The notes under the pieces are model-generated. The model worked only from the letters and a program-made list of their open reading frames with translations, was not told where the DNA came from and made no database searches. 64,000 nt of DNA from Pleurocapsa sp. FMAR1 (GTDB lineage Bacteria > Cyanobacteriota > Cyanobacteriia > Cyanobacteriales > Xenococcaceae), in the NCBI RefSeq assembly GCF_963665995.1, contig NZ_OY762512.1, positions 3,286,001-3,350,000 on the forward strand, in the 5' to 3' direction. Positions within the stretch are counted from its first letter, which is position 1; the number at the start of each line of letters is the position of its first letter. Of the stretch, positions 26,589 to 37,370 are shown piece after piece. Made by a program: the position numbers and the translations under genes.

Positions 26589-27950
26589 CTACTTACTACT
26601 TACTGCTTTACTGGTGGCGGTTTCTTCTCCAGGATTAATCGGCATACCATCGGCTAGATTAAGAATGCCAGAGGTAATTAATTTGTCCCCTGACTCTAAC
26701 CCAGAAATTACCTGATAAGATTGACCTTGAATCTCTCCTAGCTCTACAGGCTTTTGTTTGGCAACCATAGCAGTTGAACCGTCTTTTTGTTTTTTCTCTA
26801 CCGCCACAAAAACAAAGTCTCTGCCTGCAATACTAGATACTGCCTCAGTAGGAATTAAAAGCCCTGGCTTTTGTGACCATATTATTCTAGCTCTTGCAAA
26901 GCTATCGTCTCTTAATCTACCGTCATTATTAAATGCTGCCTTGACTAAAATCCCCTGACTACTTCTATCGGTTTTTGGTGAAATAAAGCTAATATCTCCT
27001 TTGGAGATCGCTTTTCCTTGGGGGTCGATAATCTCAACGGGTAAACCAGTCTTTAGGTTAGCAGCCTGTTCTATGGGAACGCTAATGTTTAGCTCAAAAG
27101 CATCATCTTTAGTGATGCTGGTTACTTGATCTCCTGCCTCGACATAATCACCCACTTTGGGCTGAATATTGCCCACTGTCCCATCTATGGGTGCAGTAAG
27201 TCGATTATAGTCAAGAGTGTCATTAGCAATGCCTACTCTTGTTTGTGCTTGTTTGAGAGCAGCCTGTTGTCCTGCGATCGCCGATCTGGAGGCAGTTACT
27301 TTTTCCTGTGCTGCGCCAAGAGCTTTTTGACTAGAATTGACTGCCGCTTTTAAAGCATTACTCTTTGCTTGTGCTGCATCTACGTCCCTAGTGCGATCGT
27401 CTAAAACCTGTTGGGACTGCGCCCCTTCTTTGACTAAAAACTGACTTCTACCTAGGTTAGTTTTGGCTGATTTTAATTGGGCTTGTTGCTCTACCAAGTC
27501 TGCTTTACTTTGCTCAACTGCTGCTTCGGCTTGAGCTACTTCTGCCTGTGCGCCTCTTAAATCTGCCTCAGCACTATTGATGTTAGCTCGCTGAATATTT
27601 ACTTGAGACTCAGCAGCATTAACTTGTCCCTGCTCTTGGTTCAATTGCAGTTCAACAATCAGATCTCCTTTTTTGACTGGATCTCCCTCTGTGGCTGCAA
27701 TATTGAGAATTCTGCCATCAACTCTAGGAGCAAGGGCTACTCTTTGTTTGGCTTCTAGGTTTCCTACATATTCAGAGCTAGTCTGGACAGTAGACTTACT
27801 CAAATCTTTAACCTCTACAGCAGCAGGGGGCGGGGGAGCTTGAGCTTCTGGCTTTTTGCCACATCCTACTAAAGCAAAAAATAGTAAAGATACGCTAATA
27901 GTTTTGCTGGCGATTGCGTAGCTAGTCGAAGACATCGCACTTTTTCTCAT
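26589..27950 (-). CDS. RND efflux periplasmic adaptor (HlyD/AcrA type)
   Basis: A 453-residue lipoprotein: a signal peptide ending in lipobox LVGC followed by KKPEAQAPPPP. A biotinyl-lipoyl half-motif (RVDGRILNIAATEGDPVKKG) comes next, then an extended alpha-hairpin of about residues 105-225 rich in Ala, Gln and Ser with QQVLDDRTRDVDAAQ. The second lipoyl half (LTAPIDGTVGNIQPKVGDYV) and barrel domains follow. It links the pump encoded next to an outer-membrane channel. The gap to the pump gene is 129 bp. The ATG five codons later is an alternative start. Confidence 0.93.
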   Translation of the reverse strand: MRKSAMSSTSYAIASKTISVSLLFFALVGCGKKPEAQAPPPPAAVEVKDLSKSTVQTSSEYVGNLEAKQRVALAPRVDGRILNIAATEGDPVKKGDLIVELQLNQEQGQVNAAESQVNIQRANINSAEADLRGAQAEVAQAEAAVEQSKADLVEQQAQLKSAKTNLGRSQFLVKEGAQSQQVLDDRTRDVDAAQAKSNALKAAVNSSQKALGAAQEKVTASRSAIAGQQAALKQAQTRVGIANDTLDYNRLTAPIDGTVGNIQPKVGDYVEAGDQVTSITKDDAFELNISVPIEQAANLKTGLPVEIIDPQGKAISKGDISFISPKTDRSSQGILVKAAFNNDGRLRDDSFARARIIWSQKPGLLIPTEAVSSIAGRDFVFVAVEKKQKDGSTAMVAKQKPVELGEIQGQSYQVISGLESGDKLITSGILNLADGMPINPGEETATSKAVSSK

Positions 27951-28024
27951 AGCAATATAAATATATAATTAAAATTTTATCCTTGGTCTATAATATGACG
28001 CATATAGACTCTTAATCGCAAGTA

Positions 28025-28040
28025 GGTACTGTTTAGTATC
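28025..28040. promoter_or_regulatory. Candidate HxlR operator between regulator and efflux genes
   Basis: GGTACTGTTTAGTATC is an inverted repeat with arms GGTACT and AGTATC (one mismatch), 12 bp before the HxlR start and in the 101-bp gap shared with the divergent efflux operon. Its role as operator is inferred from position and symmetry. Confidence 0.45.
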
Positions 28041-28051
28041 ATAGTTACTTC

Positions 28052-28426
28052 ATGGTTTCCCAAAAAAAACAAGAACCCCTCCTAGATATAGATTGCCCAG
28101 TACGTCAGCTAATCAATATTGTGGGTGACAAATGGACATTGCCAGTTTTATATGTCTTGAAACAAGATACTAAAAGGTATAGTGAACTACAGCGAGAAAT
28201 TCCTGGAATTTCAAAAAAGATGCTGACCCAAACGTTGAGAAGGCTAGAATCAAACAACATTGTAAAACGAAAGGTTTATCCTGTCATCCCTCCTAAGACA
28301 GAGTACAATTTGACTATTTTTGGTAAAAAGTTAATTGAGCCTATAGAAGTCTTGGCAGATTGGGCTTGGGATCATCAAAAAGAACTAAAGATAATTTGCA
28401 ATCGTCGTTACAAAAACGCTCAGTAG
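28052..28426 (+). CDS. HxlR-family transcriptional regulator
   Basis: A 124-residue winged-helix protein with the HxlR signature: DIDCPVRQLINIVGDKWTLP, SELQREIPGISKKMLTQTLR, RLESNNIVKRKVYP and PPKTEYNLTIFGKKL. The conserved Cys near the N-terminus is often redox sensitive in this family. It is divergent from the RND efflux operon and likely controls it; the inducer is unknown. Confidence 0.88.
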   Translation: MVSQKKQEPLLDIDCPVRQLINIVGDKWTLPVLYVLKQDTKRYSELQREIPGISKKMLTQTLRRLESNNIVKRKVYPVIPPKTEYNLTIFGKKLIEPIEVLADWAWDHQKELKIICNRRYKNAQ

Positions 28427-28499
28427 AAAAACCCAAAGATTACCAATAAATAGCAAAATAAAGATTAGGCTACAGCTAAATTTTTTCCAGTTATAAAAT

Positions 28500-29672
28500 A
28501 TGAAAATCGGTGCAGTTAAGCTATTTGATCGAGCAAGTTTAGGTTTGTCGGTAATGAACCTCTACATCATCAGGGAGTTGATTTTACCGTTTTTGTTTGG
28601 CATGGGAATTTTTACTTCCTTAGGTCTATCTATTGGCGCAGTATTTGAATTGATTCGCAAGGTCACAGACTCAGGCTTGTTTTGGGGAGTAGCTGTTAAA
28701 GTGCTGATTTTGAAAATGCCAGGATTCATCGTGCTGGCGTTTCCCATGTCTATCTTGCTAGCGACATTGATGAGCTATAGTCGTTTATCTAACGATAGCG
28801 AATTAATTGCCCTACGTAGTGTTGGGGTTAATATTTATCGTTTAATTATGCCAGCGATCGCCTTTAGCTTGTGTGTTGTTGCCCTTGCCTTTTTATTTAA
28901 TAATTTTATTGCTCCCGCTGCCAATTATCAGGCTTCAGTCACCCTCGAAAAAGCACTTGGAGAGACTAAACCCAATTTTAAGACTGAGAATATTTTATAT
29001 GACGAATACACAGAAATTCCCATAAAGGGAGATCAAACCCAAACCAAAGAAGTACTAACGCGGTTGTTTTATGCCGAAGAATTTGACGGGGAGCAAATGA
29101 AAAATCTAACGGTATTAGATCGTTCTCGCGGCTCGGTTAGTCAAATCGTCACGGCGCGATCGGCTAAATGGAATGTGTTAGAAAATATTTGGGACTTTTA
29201 CAATGGCACAATTTATTTAATTGGCATAGACGGTAGCTATAACAACATAGTGCGTTTTCAGCATCAACAACTGGCACTTCCCAAAACTGCTTTAGATATT
29301 ACTAAAGAAGGCAAAAACACCGATGAAATGAATATCTTTGAAGCTAGAAAATATTTAGAAATAATTAAACGTAGTGCTGATGAACAAAGAGTTCGTAAAT
29401 GGCAAGTTCGGATTCAAGAAAAAATTGCCATCCCTTTTGCTTGTGTGGTATTTGCCTTAATCGGTGTTGCCCTAGGGATTACCCCTCAAAACTCAGGTAA
29501 AACCACTAGTTTCGGTATCTGTATTGGACTAATTTTTGCTTATTATCTTGTATCTTTTATTTCTCAATCAATAGGAATTTCAGGGGTTATCCCTCCTTGG
29601 CTAGCAGCATGGTCACCAAATTTATTAGGTTTAGGCGCAGCAGGTGGATTGTTAGCTAAGACAACTGAATAA
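28500..29672 (+). CDS. LptF/LptG-family permease
   Basis: A 390-residue membrane protein with three transmembrane helices at each end and a periplasmic beta-jellyroll between. Visible: LYIIRELILPFLFGMGIF, SYSRLSNDSELIALRSVGVN (coupling helix region), and late helices IPFACVVFALIGVALGI and LIFAYYLVSFISQSIG. It forms the membrane part of the LptB2FG-type ABC exporter that moves lipopolysaccharide to the outer membrane. Cyanobacteria often have one such protein serving for both F and G. Confidence 0.9.
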   Translation: MKIGAVKLFDRASLGLSVMNLYIIRELILPFLFGMGIFTSLGLSIGAVFELIRKVTDSGLFWGVAVKVLILKMPGFIVLAFPMSILLATLMSYSRLSNDSELIALRSVGVNIYRLIMPAIAFSLCVVALAFLFNNFIAPAANYQASVTLEKALGETKPNFKTENILYDEYTEIPIKGDQTQTKEVLTRLFYAEEFDGEQMKNLTVLDRSRGSVSQIVTARSAKWNVLENIWDFYNGTIYLIGIDGSYNNIVRFQHQQLALPKTALDITKEGKNTDEMNIFEARKYLEIIKRSADEQRVRKWQVRIQEKIAIPFACVVFALIGVALGITPQNSGKTTSFGICIGLIFAYYLVSFISQSIGISGVIPPWLAAWSPNLLGLGAAGGLLAKTTE

Positions 29673-29682
29673 TACTTTAGTG

Positions 29683-30819
29683 CTAAGTAGATTTATTCGT
29701 TGTTGTTTTGACAGGAATAGTAATCACAAAGCTAGTGCTTACTTTTGGCTCACTAGAGACTGCGATCGCCCCTTGGTGTAACTCGATATATTCTTTAGCG
29801 ATCGCCAGACCTAAACCCGTACCTTGAAATCCTTGAGAGTTACTGGCACGATAAAAGGAATTAAAGAGATTGGGGATATCTGCTGCGGGAATACCAATAC
29901 CGCGATCGCGGATGGCTAATACTATCTCTTCCGTCTGGCAAGAAACTTCAAAATCGATCGCGCTATCTTTGGGAGAATACTTACAGGCGTTAGATAGTAA
30001 ATTGGTCAGCACAGGATGGAGTAGCTTACTATCTAAGTTGAATTCTTGTTCTCCTTGATAGGCAAAGTTAACGGTTTGCTTATGCTCAAAAACTGTTTGT
30101 ACTTCAGCTATTAAATCGCGACAAAAAATTTTCAAATTCAGTGATGCGGGATTAAACTCAAGTTTACCCATGTCTTTGCGACCAAGAACCAGCACATTGT
30201 CCAGCAAATTTGTCATCTTACTAACGTTACGCTGTAGCTGCTGCAAAAGCTCTGCTTTTTTCTCAGGGGGTAAATTATCTCCATATAGCTCGAAAATTTG
30301 CGCCATGCCAGAAATGCTGTTGAGAGGATTGCGAAACTCATGGGACACTATTGACACAAATCGAGATTTTAACTGATTTAAATCTTGCTCTTGAATTAAA
30401 GCCTCTTTTAATTTTAATTGCGCTGCCTGAAGCCCTAAAGAGGAAGAACGCGATCGCAACAACACCCTTAACTTTGTTCGTAGTTCAATTTTTCTAATCG
30501 GCAGATAAATAAGATCGTCAATTAACTGTTCTAAATGATCTGTAGACAGACCAACATCTTTTAAAGTCGTCAAGAAAACAAAAGGCAAAAATATCGGTGA
30601 TTCTGCTTCTCTTCTAGCCTCCATTTTTGCTCGTAGGTAATAGATTGCCCCAAAGTCAATAAAGCACAAATCAAAATCTTCAGATAGCATTTGTTCGCCA
30701 ACCACGACAAAATCTTCTTTCACTTCAGGAGACAAGACCTGATAATCTTGGGCAAGAGATTGAGATAACATTTGCCGATTCTGTTGATGTTCAATGAGTA
30801 TAAGAATCCGTTTTAACAT
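29683..30819 (-). CDS. Sensor histidine kinase with N-terminal receiver-like domain
   Basis: A 378-residue cytosolic kinase. Residues 1-125 resemble a response-regulator fold (RILILIEHQQNRQMLSQSL, DFDLCFIDFG, LPFVFLTTL) but with a poor phospho-acceptor pocket, so it is probably a pseudo-receiver. The HisKA H-box is FVSIVSHEFRNPLNSISGM. The ATPase has NLLSNACKYSPKDS (N), IRDRGIGIPAADI (G1), FNSFYRAS (F) and GTGLGLAIAK (G2). No response-regulator gene is adjacent. The signal is unknown. Confidence 0.9.
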   Translation of the reverse strand: MLKRILILIEHQQNRQMLSQSLAQDYQVLSPEVKEDFVVVGEQMLSEDFDLCFIDFGAIYYLRAKMEARREAESPIFLPFVFLTTLKDVGLSTDHLEQLIDDLIYLPIRKIELRTKLRVLLRSRSSSLGLQAAQLKLKEALIQEQDLNQLKSRFVSIVSHEFRNPLNSISGMAQIFELYGDNLPPEKKAELLQQLQRNVSKMTNLLDNVLVLGRKDMGKLEFNPASLNLKIFCRDLIAEVQTVFEHKQTVNFAYQGEQEFNLDSKLLHPVLTNLLSNACKYSPKDSAIDFEVSCQTEEIVLAIRDRGIGIPAADIPNLFNSFYRASNSQGFQGTGLGLAIAKEYIELHQGAIAVSSEPKVSTSFVITIPVKTTTNKST

Positions 30820-31300
30820 TTAACATTTAACATTGATCAATTGTTGGTATTAATTCTGGTGGTTTTTAAGATTAAAAATATAATTTTAGCTAACTCGTCT
30901 GTATTTTGATAGATACTGTCAAAGGATGTTATGTCTACATATCCAGTATTTTTTAATGAAAAAGACAAAATATTAGCTCTAAAATTTCTTGATGATCTTT
31001 ATTTCGAGATTATCAAGGGCAAGTTAACTTTTTACACAGATATCTGCAAGATCTAGACAGCTTAATAAATCGATTGATTAGAGTAAAAAACAGCAGAAAA
31101 AAGGTTTTAGTGAGCAAATTTTTACCGCTCAAAAAAATTTTAGATAGATCGATAAAGGCAGTTTATGCTTTTTTAGGATCTGTAGTAATGTCGCGATTGC
31201 TAAACAATTATAACTTCTAACTCTTCACAGTGCGTACAAGCTATTTTAGCAGCCTGACGATATAAGTTAGTGTAGAAGAATTCAAATCCTGCAATCAAGA
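30820..31300. other. Intergenic stretch, no gene seen
   Basis: AT-rich, with only short frames on both strands. No RNA gene or clear repeat is recognised. Confidence 0.5.
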
Positions 31301-31309
31301 CAATCTGTT

Positions 31310-31599
31310 TCATGTACCCTGGCTCTTAAAATTTATTTATATTCCTGTTTTAATTGTAAAGAAATTCTCGAACAAAAAAGTATTGAACTAGAAAAAATTG
31401 TTAATTGCGATTGCCATCTGGCAAGTAATCGCATCAGTTATTAGCTAATTTGGAGTCTGGCTTAATCAATTTAGGCTCATTGTCTCAACATAATGCTCAG
31501 GATTATCAACAACTATTATCTGAAGCGATAGAAATTGGCTTAAGCGTACATCAGGAAATTCGTAAAACTCAAACATTACGACAGTCATTTCCTGAATAA
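31310..31599 (+). pseudogene. Possible decayed small gene
   Basis: Two frames look protein-like in series. The first holds LYSCFNCKEILEQKSIELEK and NCDCHLASNRIS and ends at a stop near 31444. The second, open 31429-31599, reads HQLLANLESGLINLGSLS and AIEIGLSVHQEIRKTQ. Joined by one frameshift they would give a protein of about 90 residues with four cysteines. No family is recognised, and the reading is tentative. Confidence 0.3.
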
Positions 31600-31753
31600 A
31601 AATCAAAACATCAATCGAAATCAACTAGAAAACGCTATATTTAGTTTTTTGGTCAGGCGATCGCCTTAATTACCGAAGGCAAGACGATTTTCTTGAATAG
31701 TTGATACGATAAAACAATGCAAAAAAGCATTCATAGTATAAAAATATTAAGAT

Positions 31754-32566
31754 ATGGAAGCGACTAAGGTTCGTACTTCTAATAATTTCAAAAGGCTTCA
31801 GGCGCGATTGCGTGGGCAAGTGGGCAAAGCGATCGCCGATTATCAGATGATCGAGCAAGGCGATCGCGTTATGGTATGTTTATCTGGCGGGAAAGACTCT
31901 TACACCATGTTAGATATGCTGCTTAGTTTACAGCGCAAAGCCCCTGTTGATTTTGAGCTACTGGCAGTCAATTTAGATCAAAAGCAGCCTGGTTTTCCCA
32001 CCCACGTCTTGCCAGATTATTTAGCTGCCTTAAACGTTTCTTATCGCATTGTCGAACAGGATACCTATAGTACTGTCACAAGTATAGTTCCCGAAGGCAA
32101 AACCATGTGCGGTTTGTGTTCTCGTCTGCGTCGGGGGATTCTCTATCGGGTTGCCACAGAAGAAGGAATCAATAAAATTGCCTTAGGACATCATCGTGAT
32201 GATATTGTTGAGACTTTATTTCTCAATATGTTTTATGGTGGAAAACTTAAAGCTATGCCTCCCAAGCTTTTAAGCAATGATAAGAAGAATATTGTGATTC
32301 GTCCTTTGGCTTATTGTGCGGAAGCGGAAATTGAAAAATACGCCAAAGCAAGAGAGTTTCCCATCATTCCCTGTAATTTATGCGGTAGTCAAGAAAATTT
32401 ACAGCGAGTCCAGATCAAGCAAATGCTTCAAAGGTGGGAAAGAGAATCTCCAGGAAGAATTAATAGTCTGTTTCATAGTCTGCAAAATGTTTCTCCTTCT
32501 CATTTGGCAGATCCAGAATTATTTGATTTTGCTAGCCTTGGTAAAGGATCTTCTAGTAGTTGCTAA
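31754..32566 (+). CDS. ttcA: tRNA 2-thiocytidine biosynthesis protein TtcA
   Basis: A 270-residue PP-loop ATPase: [13 protein letters not shown] near residue 45, then [13 protein letters not shown] and the later CNLCG, which give the CxxC pairs holding the Fe-S cluster, and [20 protein letters not shown]. It thiolates cytidine 32 of certain tRNAs. The start [10 protein letters not shown] gives the usual length. It converges on the nucleosidase-like gene. Confidence 0.93.
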   Translation: MEATKVRTSNNFKRLQARLRGQVGKAIADYQMIEQGDRVMVCLSGGKDSYTMLDMLLSLQRKAPVDFELLAVNLDQKQPGFPTHVLPDYLAALNVSYRIVEQDTYSTVTSIVPEGKTMCGLCSRLRRGILYRVATEEGINKIALGHHRDDIVETLFLNMFYGGKLKAMPPKLLSNDKKNIVIRPLAYCAEAEIEKYAKAREFPIIPCNLCGSQENLQRVQIKQMLQRWERESPGRINSLFHSLQNVSPSHLADPELFDFASLGKGSSSSC

Positions 32567-32614
32567 AAGCTAAAAGCTATTAGCTATAAACCAATGATTA
32601 TGAACAAAGCTCAT

Positions 32615-33283
32615 TTACATCAGGCACAATTTAGTAGTAATTTGTTGCAGCTTTTTCAATCCTATTAAAGAACCCTTGATTAATCTAATTGCAGCAATAG
32701 GCTGACGTAGAAATGCGCTCGCCAGTGGCAGAGATTTTAAATTACCATCCTCATCAATAGCTAGACTTAAATTGGGTATATTACCTGTTAAATCATCGCT
32801 AATTACCCTTAACATAGCTACAGATATTCCCTGACGCTGTAGCTCTTTAATATAGCCATAGCCCTCCATATCCACAGCTTCAGCAGCATATTGTTGAGCA
32901 AGCTTACGTTTATGGGAAGCTAAACAAATTGGGCGATCGCTAGTTAAGCCCGTAACTAAATTGAGCGATAATTTGTTATGGATCATAGTAGTTAATTCAG
33001 GCTCTAAATTAAGATACTGTCGATTTAAATTACAGCAGTCTTGGTAGAGGACTGTATCTCCTACAGAATATTGCTGGGAAAGACTGCCACATAAGCCCAT
33101 AATTAATACCCTCTGGGGAGTAGTAAACTTAAAAGAGCGATTAACTAAGGTTTGTAATACATCTTTTGTACCAATAGGGATGGCAATAACTTGAATCTTA
33201 CTCCCTTTCTGCTGTAAGCCACGACAGACAGCCTGGTATTCTGCCCCTTGAGGAACGACAATAGTATTAATAGATAAATTCAC
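32615..33283 (-). CDS. Nucleoside phosphorylase / nucleosidase-like protein
   Basis: A 222-residue protein of the PNP/MTAN superfamily. The strands VLIMGLCGSLSQQYSVGDTV and the substrate-binding AEAVDMEGYGYI are visible, as is the late VAMLRVISDDL with the expected catalytic Asp. It is somewhat short and its N-terminus is divergent, so the exact substrate (methylthioadenosine, adenosylhomocysteine or, as for HpnG, adenosyl-hopane) cannot be set. Confidence 0.75.
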   Translation of the reverse strand: MNLSINTIVVPQGAEYQAVCRGLQQKGSKIQVIAIPIGTKDVLQTLVNRSFKFTTPQRVLIMGLCGSLSQQYSVGDTVLYQDCCNLNRQYLNLEPELTTMIHNKLSLNLVTGLTSDRPICLASHKRKLAQQYAAEAVDMEGYGYIKELQRQGISVAMLRVISDDLTGNIPNLSLAIDEDGNLKSLPLASAFLRQPIAAIRLIKGSLIGLKKLQQITTKLCLM

Positions 33284-33314
33284 ATCTTAAAGATAATTGG
33301 TCATTTGATAATTT

Positions 33315-33872
33315 ATGCCTTCTACTGAAATAAATAAAAAAGCTAATTTATGGCGCAATGTTAAAGAAAATGGCACTACAGTCGCTATTGCTCTAGTTTT
33401 AGCTTTTTTAATTCGGGTTTTTATTGCTGAACCTCGCTATATCCCTTCAGAGTCCATGTTTCCTACTTTAACAATTGGCGATCGCCTGGTTGTGGAAAAG
33501 GTGGCATACAAGTTCAATCCTCCAGCCAGAGGAGATATTGTCGTTTTTGAACCGCCAACCAAACTTAGGCTTTTAGGTTACGAAAAAAACCAGGCGTTTA
33601 TCAAAAGAGCGATCGCTATAGGAGGAGAGACAGTAGCTGTTAAAGATGGAATAGTTTATGTCAATAATCAGCCTTTAGCAGAAGATTATATTGCTGCACC
33701 GCCTAATTATAATCTGATGCCCGTTACAGTCCCAGAGGGACAAGTATTTGTCATGGGAGACAACCGCAACAACAGCAATGATTCCCACATCTGGGGATTT
33801 TTACCAACAGAAAATATCATTGGTCATGCTGTACTGCGATTTTGGCCCTTTGAGCGTATTGGCATAGTTTAA
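33315..33872 (+). CDS. lepB: Signal peptidase I
   Basis: A 185-residue membrane protease with one N-terminal transmembrane helix (TVAIALVLAFLIRVFIAEP). The catalytic Ser is in YIPSESMFPTL and the catalytic Lys in FIKRAIAIGGE. The conserved VMGDNRNNSNDSHIWGFLP box is present. It removes signal peptides from exported and lumenal proteins. The size is typical for cyanobacteria, which often have two copies. Confidence 0.95.
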   Translation: MPSTEINKKANLWRNVKENGTTVAIALVLAFLIRVFIAEPRYIPSESMFPTLTIGDRLVVEKVAYKFNPPARGDIVVFEPPTKLRLLGYEKNQAFIKRAIAIGGETVAVKDGIVYVNNQPLAEDYIAAPPNYNLMPVTVPEGQVFVMGDNRNNSNDSHIWGFLPTENIIGHAVLRFWPFERIGIV

Positions 33873-33909
33873 GCATTGAGCATGAAGATGTCTATATGGT
33901 TAGATATTA

Positions 33910-33943
33910 GGGTATTTGAGGTAATAGGGTATTTGAGGTAGGT
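33910..33943. repeat. Two-copy 17-bp direct repeat
   Basis: GGGTATTTGAGGTAATA (33910-33926) is followed immediately by a copy sharing its first 14 bases (33927-33940). It lies between the convergent lepB and ferredoxin genes. No function is apparent. Confidence 0.6.
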
Positions 33944-33991
33944 TAATAATTAATCTTCCCTATCTTCATCATCTCCTCTATTCTTGCTCGT

Positions 33992-34309
33992 TTACTGTTT
34001 GCCAAACTGTCTTTGATAGACAATATCTTCTTTGCCAGACTCTAGTTTAATATCTGAACGAGGATATGCTACACATAATAGGGCATATCCTTCAGCTTGT
34101 AATTCTGGAGATACTCCCATGCCCTCACTTTGTTCCACCTCTCCTGAGAGAATTTGAGCAGCACAGGTAGTACATACTCCAGCACTACAGGAAAAGGGCA
34201 AATCAATACCTGCGCTGGTAGCAGCTTCTAAAATACTTTGTGTTTCTTCAACCTGGATAGTTTGAGTTTTACCTTGATGATTTATTTCGACGGCGTAGGT
34301 ATTGGACAT
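33992..34309 (-). CDS. Plant-type 2Fe-2S ferredoxin
   Basis: A 105-residue soluble electron carrier. The cluster ligands are Cys-x4-Cys-x2-Cys in FSCSAGVCTTCAAQ and the distant Cys in YALLCVAYP. The start MSNTYAVEINHQGKTQTI gives the usual ferredoxin fold without a transit peptide. The sequence is somewhat divergent from the main photosynthetic ferredoxin and may serve a special partner. Confidence 0.92.
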   Translation of the reverse strand: MSNTYAVEINHQGKTQTIQVEETQSILEAATSAGIDLPFSCSAGVCTTCAAQILSGEVEQSEGMGVSPELQAEGYALLCVAYPRSDIKLESGKEDIVYQRQFGKQ

Positions 34310-34637
34310 TGCAAATACAAATTTGAGCGGCTAATTCAACTGAGTTTACTATCATCTCATAGTCTAAACCCCGTCCATATTCAAAACAGAAGTTTTGATG
34401 AAAACGAAATAGTGTTAAATCTGAACTTGTTACTTAAAACAATTAACTGGAAAACTACAGATTTCAAACTATTGGATTTCTACTGGCTATCAAATAAGAC
34501 TAAAATTATTATCAAGACATATTATTATATTAAGTCTTCAGACAAGGTGATTTTTGGCTTTAATATTTAGTAATTTAAGCCTGACTATACTGAGCATCAT
34601 CAATTATCAAAATTCAAAAACCCTATTTAGCTAAAAT
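34310..34637. other. Intergenic region upstream of clpB
   Basis: AT-rich, between the divergent ferredoxin and clpB genes. A frame of 110 codons at 34238-34570 overlaps the ferredoxin start and has no protein-like features. No heat-shock CIRCE element is seen. Confidence 0.5.
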
Positions 34638-37370
34638 ATGCAGCCTACCGACCAAAGTAAGTTTACTGAACAAGCCTGGGATGCGATCGTTAAATCCCAA
34701 GAAGTCGCCAAGTTATTTCAGAATCAAAACTTAGAGGTAGAGCATTTAATCTTGGCGGCTTTAGAACAGCAGGGATTAGCCACAACTATTTTAGACAAAG
34801 CAAATATAGACTCACTGCGTCTCAAGCAACAGCTAGAGATGTTTACCAAACGTCAGCCCAGAATAGGCTCGTCTCAACTCTATCTAGGGGCTAGCCTAGA
34901 TCGAATGTTAGACCGTGCCGAGGCTTGTCGCGTCAGTTGGGGAGATGATTTTATTTCCATTGAGCATATTCTGATGGGGTTTGCTGAAGATGCTCGCATT
35001 GGCAAGAAGTCTTTGCGCAGCTTTGATCTCGATGCTCAAGACTTAGAACAGATAATTAAATCAGTTAGAGGTTCGCAAAAAGTAACCAAACAAAACCAAG
35101 AAGAACAGTATCAGGCGTTAGAAAAGTATGGGCGCGATCTAACTGAAGCAGCAAAAGCAGGTAAACTTGACCCCGTGATCGGTCGAGATGAAGAAATACG
35201 TCGGGTAATTCAGGTGCTTTCTCGCAGATCTAAAAATAACCCTGTATTGATTGGTGAGCCTGGAGTTGGCAAAACTGCGATCGCCGAAGGATTGGCGCAA
35301 CGAATTGTTAACGGTGATGTTCCCGAATCTCTTAAAAACCGTCAATTGATTTCTCTAGATATGGGCAGCCTGATTGCAGGGGCGAAATATCGCGGGGAGT
35401 TTGAAGAACGTTTGCGAGCGGTATTAAAGGAAGTCACTGAATCGGGCGGACAAATAGTTTTATTTATCGATGAGGTGCATACCGTTGTGGGTGCGGGGGC
35501 AAGAGAAGGTTCTGGCTCAATGGATGCGGGAAACTTGCTCAAACCTATGTTGGCGCGGGGTGAATTGCGCTGTATTGGGGCAACTACCCTAGATGAATAT
35601 CGCAAGCATATTGAAAAAGACCCAGCCTTGGAAAGACGCTTTCAGCAGGTATACGTCAAACAGCCTTCCGTTGAGGATACGATCTCAATTCTGCGGGGAC
35701 TGAAAGAAAGATATGAGGTGCATCATGGTGTAACTATTACGGATTCTGCCCTAGTTGCAGCAGCTACTTTGTCTCAACGTTACATTACCGAACGCTTTCT
35801 ACCCGATAAGGCGATCGATCTGATTGATGAAGCAGCAGCAAAATTGAAAATGGAGATCACTTCTAAGCCCAGTGAGCTAGAAGATATCGATCGCCGTATC
35901 ATGCAGCTAGAAATGGAAAAAGTCTCTTTAACAGGGGAAAGTCAACGTCCAGGGATGGCGATCGTCGATAAAGCAGCAAAGGAAAGACTAAGCAAAATTA
36001 AAGCAGAAATTGAAACCTTAAAAGGTAAGCAAACTGGACTATCTGCTCAATGGCAATCAGAAAAAAGCTTGTTAGATGAAATTAATGCTCTTAAAGAAGA
36101 GGAGGAAAAAACGCGCCTCCAGTTAGATCAAGCAGAAAGAGCTTTCGACCATGAAAAAGCTGCACTTTTGAAATATGACAAGCTAGAAACTTTGCAAAGA
36201 GATTTAGAAGCTAAGGAAACTAAGCTAATTGACATCCAATCAGCAGGGACTACTCTGCTTCGAGAACAGGTAACAGAATCAGATATTGCCGAGATTGTCG
36301 CTAATTGGACTGGTGTACCGATTAACCGACTGCTCGAAACTGAAAGACAGAAACTGCTTCAGCTAGAAGGACACCTCCATCAGCGAGTTATCGGACAACA
36401 AGAACCTGTAGCAGCAGTATCGGCTGCTATTCGTCGCGCTAGGGCAGGAATGAAAGACCCTGGCAGACCTATAGGTTCATTCCTCTTTATGGGTCCTACA
36501 GGTGTGGGTAAAACCGAATTAGCCAGAGCCTTAGCTGCATTCCTCTTTGATAGTGAAGAGGCGATGGTGCGAATTGATATGTCTGAATATATGGAAAAAC
36601 ACGCCGTATCTCGTCTAGTGGGTGCGCCTCCTGGATACATTGGCTTTGAAGAAGGAGGACAGCTAACCGAAGCTGTGCGCCGTCGTCCTTACTGCGTTGT
36701 GCTACTAGATGAAGTAGAAAAGGCACACAAGGATGTGTTCAACATTTTGCTTCAGGTGCTTGATGATGGCAGAATTACCGACTCTCAAGGACGAGTAGTA
36801 GACTTCCGCAACGCCATTATCGTTATGACTAGCAATATCGGTAGTGAACACATTCTCAATGTTAAAGGAGAAGATGTGGATTATGAAGAAATTTATAAGC
36901 AGGTAAATCAAGCTTTGCGGGGTCATTTTCGACCAGAGTTTCTCAACCGCATCGATGATTTAATTATCTTCCATGGCTTGAAAAAAGAAGAACTCAAACA
37001 GATTGTCTCGATTCAAATTGAAGGTATTCAACGCCTATTGAGTGAACAAAAAATCACTATTGAGCTTTCGACCGCAGCCCAAGATCGCATTGTCGATATT
37101 GGCTACGATCCTGCTTATGGTGCGCGTCCCTTGAAACGAGCAATTCAACGGGAATTACAAAATCCAATTGCGACGATGATTTTGGATAACACTTATACCG
37201 CAGGAGACAAAATTGTAGTAGATTGTGTAGCCCAAAAGCTAATCTTTGATAAAGAAACTACTCCTCAACCCATTGAACCTGAGAAAAATGAGCAGAAAGC
37301 TAATAATAAAAAAAAGCAATTACCGCCAAAATCAGATGAAAAACCTGAAGTTGTCTCATCAGAAAAGTAA
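34638..37370 (+). CDS. clpB: ATP-dependent disaggregase ClpB
   Basis: A 910-residue Hsp100. The N-domain begins [20 protein letters not shown]. The first AAA+ has Walker A GEPGVGKT and Walker [10 protein letters not shown]; the M-domain coiled coil spans about 410-530; the second AAA+ has [21 protein letters not shown] and arginine finger ARPLKRAIQ. The Lys/Pro/Glu-rich C-terminal tail is longer than in E. coli ClpB. It rescues aggregated proteins with DnaK. Confidence 0.96.
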   Translation: MQPTDQSKFTEQAWDAIVKSQEVAKLFQNQNLEVEHLILAALEQQGLATTILDKANIDSLRLKQQLEMFTKRQPRIGSSQLYLGASLDRMLDRAEACRVSWGDDFISIEHILMGFAEDARIGKKSLRSFDLDAQDLEQIIKSVRGSQKVTKQNQEEQYQALEKYGRDLTEAAKAGKLDPVIGRDEEIRRVIQVLSRRSKNNPVLIGEPGVGKTAIAEGLAQRIVNGDVPESLKNRQLISLDMGSLIAGAKYRGEFEERLRAVLKEVTESGGQIVLFIDEVHTVVGAGAREGSGSMDAGNLLKPMLARGELRCIGATTLDEYRKHIEKDPALERRFQQVYVKQPSVEDTISILRGLKERYEVHHGVTITDSALVAAATLSQRYITERFLPDKAIDLIDEAAAKLKMEITSKPSELEDIDRRIMQLEMEKVSLTGESQRPGMAIVDKAAKERLSKIKAEIETLKGKQTGLSAQWQSEKSLLDEINALKEEEEKTRLQLDQAERAFDHEKAALLKYDKLETLQRDLEAKETKLIDIQSAGTTLLREQVTESDIAEIVANWTGVPINRLLETERQKLLQLEGHLHQRVIGQQEPVAAVSAAIRRARAGMKDPGRPIGSFLFMGPTGVGKTELARALAAFLFDSEEAMVRIDMSEYMEKHAVSRLVGAPPGYIGFEEGGQLTEAVRRRPYCVVLLDEVEKAHKDVFNILLQVLDDGRITDSQGRVVDFRNAIIVMTSNIGSEHILNVKGEDVDYEEIYKQVNQALRGHFRPEFLNRIDDLIIFHGLKKEELKQIVSIQIEGIQRLLSEQKITIELSTAAQDRIVDIGYDPAYGARPLKRAIQRELQNPIATMILDNTYTAGDKIVVDCVAQKLIFDKETTPQPIEPEKNEQKANNKKKQLPPKSDEKPEVVSSEK

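Noticed and set aside
34238-34570. Plus-strand frame of 110 codons before clpB
   Set aside because: It overlaps the ferredoxin start on the opposite strand; AT-driven composition and no recognisable domain.
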